42,530 nucleotides of DNA, taken from Pseudomonas maioricensis (lineage in GTDB: Bacteria; Pseudomonadota; Gammaproteobacteria; Pseudomonadales; Pseudomonadaceae). Position 1 is the first letter of the stretch; every line of letters starts with the position of its first letter. The notes under the pieces are model-generated. The model ran no database searches, was not told the DNA's origin, and was given only the letters and a program-made list of their open reading frames with translations. Shown here piece after piece: positions 40,628 through 42,530 of the stretch. The translations under genes and the position numbers were made by a program. The stretch lies in assembly GCF_022790535.1 (NCBI RefSeq), contig NZ_LOHG01000031.1:1-42530 (forward strand), read 5' to 3'.

Positions 40628-41080
40628 TCAGTCCCTGGCTTTTTCCTGCTCCAGCAAGGCCGCTGTCGCTGGCAGACGTTCGACCACAATCAACTTTTCT
40701 GGTGACTGACGCGCACGCCAGGCGCGGAAAGCATCCAGCTCGGCATCCAGACTCTTCATGACCCATGCCAGCACGGCAATATCGTCAAGCATGCCGATCC
40801 CCGGGATCCAGTCAGGCACGGCGTCCAGCGGGCTGAGGAAGTACATTAACCCCGCCACGATCGACAGGATCGCCTTGGGACTGATTGCTCGATACTCACC
40901 TCTCCAGTACGCCAGGCACAACGCCTGCAGCAAGCGCAAATCGTCTTTTATCTTACCCAGACGACTGCCTTCGGCCGAGCCTTTGCGCGCCACCGCAAAT
41001 AACAGGCCTGGCAAGCGGCCGGCAGCAATCAGCCTCCGCGCCATGGGTAAGTACCGGAGCAAATTCCAGGGTGCTTTCAT
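40628..41080 (-). CDS. YkvA/DUF1232 family membrane protein
   Basis: Protein of 150 residues. ATG 41080 is preceded by GGGAG at 5-base spacing; the open frame continues upstream to 41239 without support. The DUF1232 motif is clear: GLMYFLSPLDAVPDWIPGIG followed by MLDDIAVLAWVMKSL. One or two short hydrophobic segments are predicted. Function unknown. The upstream gap contains the DnaA-box pair. Confidence 0.88.
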   Translation of the reverse strand: MKAPWNLLRYLPMARRLIAAGRLPGLLFAVARKGSAEGSRLGKIKDDLRLLQALCLAYWRGEYRAISPKAILSIVAGLMYFLSPLDAVPDWIPGIGMLDDIAVLAWVMKSLDAELDAFRAWRARQSPEKLIVVERLPATAALLEQEKARD

Positions 41081-41156
41081 ATCCACTCCCATTGAGTGTC
41101 GTCCGTTGCCGATAAACACCCATCCTACAAAAGTGGGTGCCTGATACTCAAAAAGG

Positions 41157-41179
41157 TTATCCACACAACTTGTGGATAA
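41157..41179. promoter_or_regulatory. Inverted pair of perfect DnaA boxes
   Basis: TTATCCACA at 41157-41165 and TGTGGATAA at 41171-41179, separated by CAACT. A third, one-mismatch box TTACCCACA lies at 41304-41312. The remaining 382-base gap (41081-41462) is A/T-rich around 41240-41290, contains a TTGACT hexamer at 41282, and ends in the FKBP gene terminator. Confidence 0.75.
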
Positions 41180-41413
41180 CCTTGTGAACAGAGCCTCTTT
41201 TTGAGGCCACAAGCCGCGTTTTACTTGGTCCGCAGTCAAATCGGGCGTTTTTTAGTCACATAAAAAAAGCCATAAAAATCGTTGACTTGAGGCTGATCAG
41301 AAGTTACCCACAGCCGCTGTCACAAAAGTGTTGGATCGTCCGACAACGCTCTGGTGCCTTGACGCGTGCCATGTTACTCCGACTACGCGTATCCGGATCC
41401 GTTCGACCAGAAA

Positions 41414-41445
41414 CGACAACGCCCCGTCGAAACGGGGCGTTGTGT
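41414..41445 (-). terminator. Terminator of the FKBP gene
   Basis: CAACGCCCCGT, loop CGAA, ACGGGGCGTTG; an 11-bp stem 20 bases beyond the stop. On the minus strand the following T run is interrupted (TCGTTTC), so strength is moderate. Confidence 0.75.
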
Positions 41446-41462
41446 TGAAGCCGGTGCGTCGC

Positions 41463-42212
41463 TTATTTGGAAGCGGGAGCAGCCGGTTCTTCGTCGGCAT
41501 CAGGTGCGCCTGCAGCTGCAGGGTCCTTGATACCCAGCAGTTCCAGGTCGAATACCAGTACCGAGTTGGCAGGGATCGTCGGGCTAGGGCTCTGTGCGCC
41601 GTAAGCCAGATCGCTCGGGATGAAGAGCTTGATCTTCTCGCCAACGTGCATCAGTTGCAGGCCTTCGACCCAACCCGGGATCACGCCACTGACTGGCAGA
41701 TCAATTGGGCTGCCACGCTCTACGGAGCTGTCGAATACCTTGCCATCAGTCAGCTTGCCTTCGTAGTGAACAGTCACTACGTCAGTTGGCTTAGGCTGCG
41801 GGCCATCGGCTTTCTTGACGATTTGGTACTGCAGGCCTGAAGCGGTGGTGACTACACCTTCTTTCTTACCGTTTTCTTCGAGGAATTTCTTGCCAGCAGC
41901 TGCCGACTCTTCGCTCATTTTGACCATACGCTCTTCGGCACGCTTCTGCAGCGCCGAGAATGCTTCAACCAGTTCTTCGTCTTTCAGTTTCTGGTCTTTC
42001 TTGCCGACGGCATCTTCGATGCCCAGTGCTACGGCTTTGGAGTCCAGATCGTCCATGCCTTCCTGAGCCAGGCTTTTGCCCATGTTCAGACCAATGCCAT
42101 AGGACGCTTTTTGTGCCGGGGTTTTCAGCTCAACAGTGCTGGCTTGCTTATCACAACCTGCGAGTACCAGACCGACCAGGGCAATCGCCGCTGCCAACCG
42201 ATGCTGTTTCAT
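41463..42212 (-). CDS. FKBP-type peptidyl-prolyl isomerase lipoprotein
   Basis: Periplasmic or outer-membrane lipoprotein of 249 residues. ATG 42212 follows AAGGAAT and gives a signal peptide with lipobox LAGC (VGLVLAGCDK). The FkpA-type N-terminal dimerisation domain covers about 25-120 (LKTPAQKASYGIGLNMGKSL), then the FKBP domain with VVTVHYEGKLTDGKVFDSS, GVIPGWVEGLQLM and IPSDLAYG. The C-terminus is Ala/Pro-rich. Similar to Mip/FklB/FkpA chaperones that assist envelope protein folding. Matches PA3262 by position as I recall. Confidence 0.92.
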   Translation of the reverse strand: MKQHRLAAAIALVGLVLAGCDKQASTVELKTPAQKASYGIGLNMGKSLAQEGMDDLDSKAVALGIEDAVGKKDQKLKDEELVEAFSALQKRAEERMVKMSEESAAAGKKFLEENGKKEGVVTTASGLQYQIVKKADGPQPKPTDVVTVHYEGKLTDGKVFDSSVERGSPIDLPVSGVIPGWVEGLQLMHVGEKIKLFIPSDLAYGAQSPSPTIPANSVLVFDLELLGIKDPAAAGAPDADEEPAAPASK

Positions 42213-42434
42213 TCTGATTCCTTGTTCATGCGCCAATAGGGCAAACGAGTAAAGCCGCGAGCTTATCAGGGTGCCGCGATCAATGGCTACCGGCATGAGA
42301 GGCAGAAAATGCAGATAAGTTCAGGTATCCAAAGGTTTTCTTGGCAAGAGCGTGGGATGTTCAGTTGGGGTTCAGGTCTGAGGGGCAATTTGGTTGGCAG
42401 GGACCTCACCTTCGTTTAATGCATTTAGTGCATT
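42213..42434. other. Intergenic: upstream of the FKBP gene
   Basis: No open frame with support. Contains the presumed FKBP promoter (not located) and a short ATGCATTTAGTGCATT palindromic stretch near 42419-42434, just before the right copy of the terminal repeat. Confidence 0.5.
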
Positions 42435-42516
42435 TTGTGTACATATCCGTTGTTGCGTTATGGCGGGTATTGGTTGCGCCCTTACGGCGCGTCACTTTTG
42501 GAGCCCAAAAGTAACC
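42435..42516 (-). repeat. Dispersed ~85-bp repeat, right (inverted) copy
   Basis: Read on the minus strand it begins GGTTACTTTTGGGCTCCAAA, continues through GTGACGCGCCGTAAGGGCGC and ends ACAACGGATATGTACACAA, matching the left copy at 38-123 with about a dozen differences. Confidence 0.8.
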
Positions 42517-42530
42517 ATGGACCTGTCCCG

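Noticed and set aside
41157..41312. Chromosomal or plasmid origin of replication.
   Set aside because: Only two perfect boxes, no dnaA, dnaN, gidA or rep gene nearby, and no clear unwinding element.

Overview
The window is ordinary chromosomal DNA of a fluorescent pseudomonad (Pseudomonas fluorescens / P. putida type). This is inferred from the gene order, which I recognise from memory as the PA3233-PA3262 and PA3459-PA3461 neighbourhoods of P. aeruginosa and the PP_1741-PP_1750 neighbourhood of P. putida. It is also supported by dense Pseudomonas REP/REPIN elements, GC-rich codon use and recognisable Pseudomonas gene families. I see no rRNA, tRNA, CRISPR array, prophage or intact insertion sequence. 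No database search was possible; all names rest on motifs, lengths and context.

Layout. 166-4379: a LolD-like ATPase, an FtsX-type permease and an AttH-like lipoprotein (an AttEFGH-type exporter set). 4684-9536: the NAGGN osmoprotectant cluster (amidotransferase, synthetase, M42 peptidase). 9932-12726: small genes: YheU, a CsrA/RsmA-family regulator (probably RsmI), YnfA, an SDR oxidoreductase, DUF2784 and a 52-residue DUF3309 membrane protein. 13008-16159 (minus): acetate permease ActP, its DUF485 partner, and an orphan glycine-betaine-binding protein (BetX-like). 16563-17083: no protein gene, but a sigma-54 promoter, CbrB-like sites and a roughly 370-nt RNA full of AANAANAA motifs that looks like a CrcZ/CrcY/CrcX-family sRNA. 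17435-20609: an alpha/beta hydrolase translationally coupled to an MlaA/VacJ protein, then a pirin. 20846-22982 (minus): patatin and an LpxL/HtrB-type acyltransferase. 23102-27572: minCDE, rluA, an M18 aminopeptidase and a small membrane protein. 27770-33412: a GntR/UTRA regulator divergent from a binding-protein, phosphodiesterase-like, two-permease and ATPase operon of unknown substrate. 33598-37576: HAD phosphatase, quinone oxidoreductase and Prc/AlgO protease. 37915-39690: an EAL-CBS-GGDEF protein behind a three-unit Pho-box-like repeat (RapA-like). 39797-42212 (minus): an HTH gene coupled to a small unknown gene, YkvA, and an FKBP lipoprotein isomerase.

Themes. Osmoprotection recurs (NAGGN synthesis and betaine capture), as does carbon-source control (Crc-type sRNA next to acetate uptake whose mRNA carries a Hfq/Crc-like motif at its start codon), envelope maintenance (Mla, LpxL, Prc, FKBP, AttH) and possible phosphorus control (Pho box before an EAL protein, and a PhnF-like operator motif at the unknown ABC operon). 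The best candidates for something undescribed are the sRNA at 16712-17083, the 28-33 kb transporter/phosphodiesterase operon, and the HTH pair at 39797-40500. The two ends of the window carry inverted copies of the same roughly 85-bp repeat.
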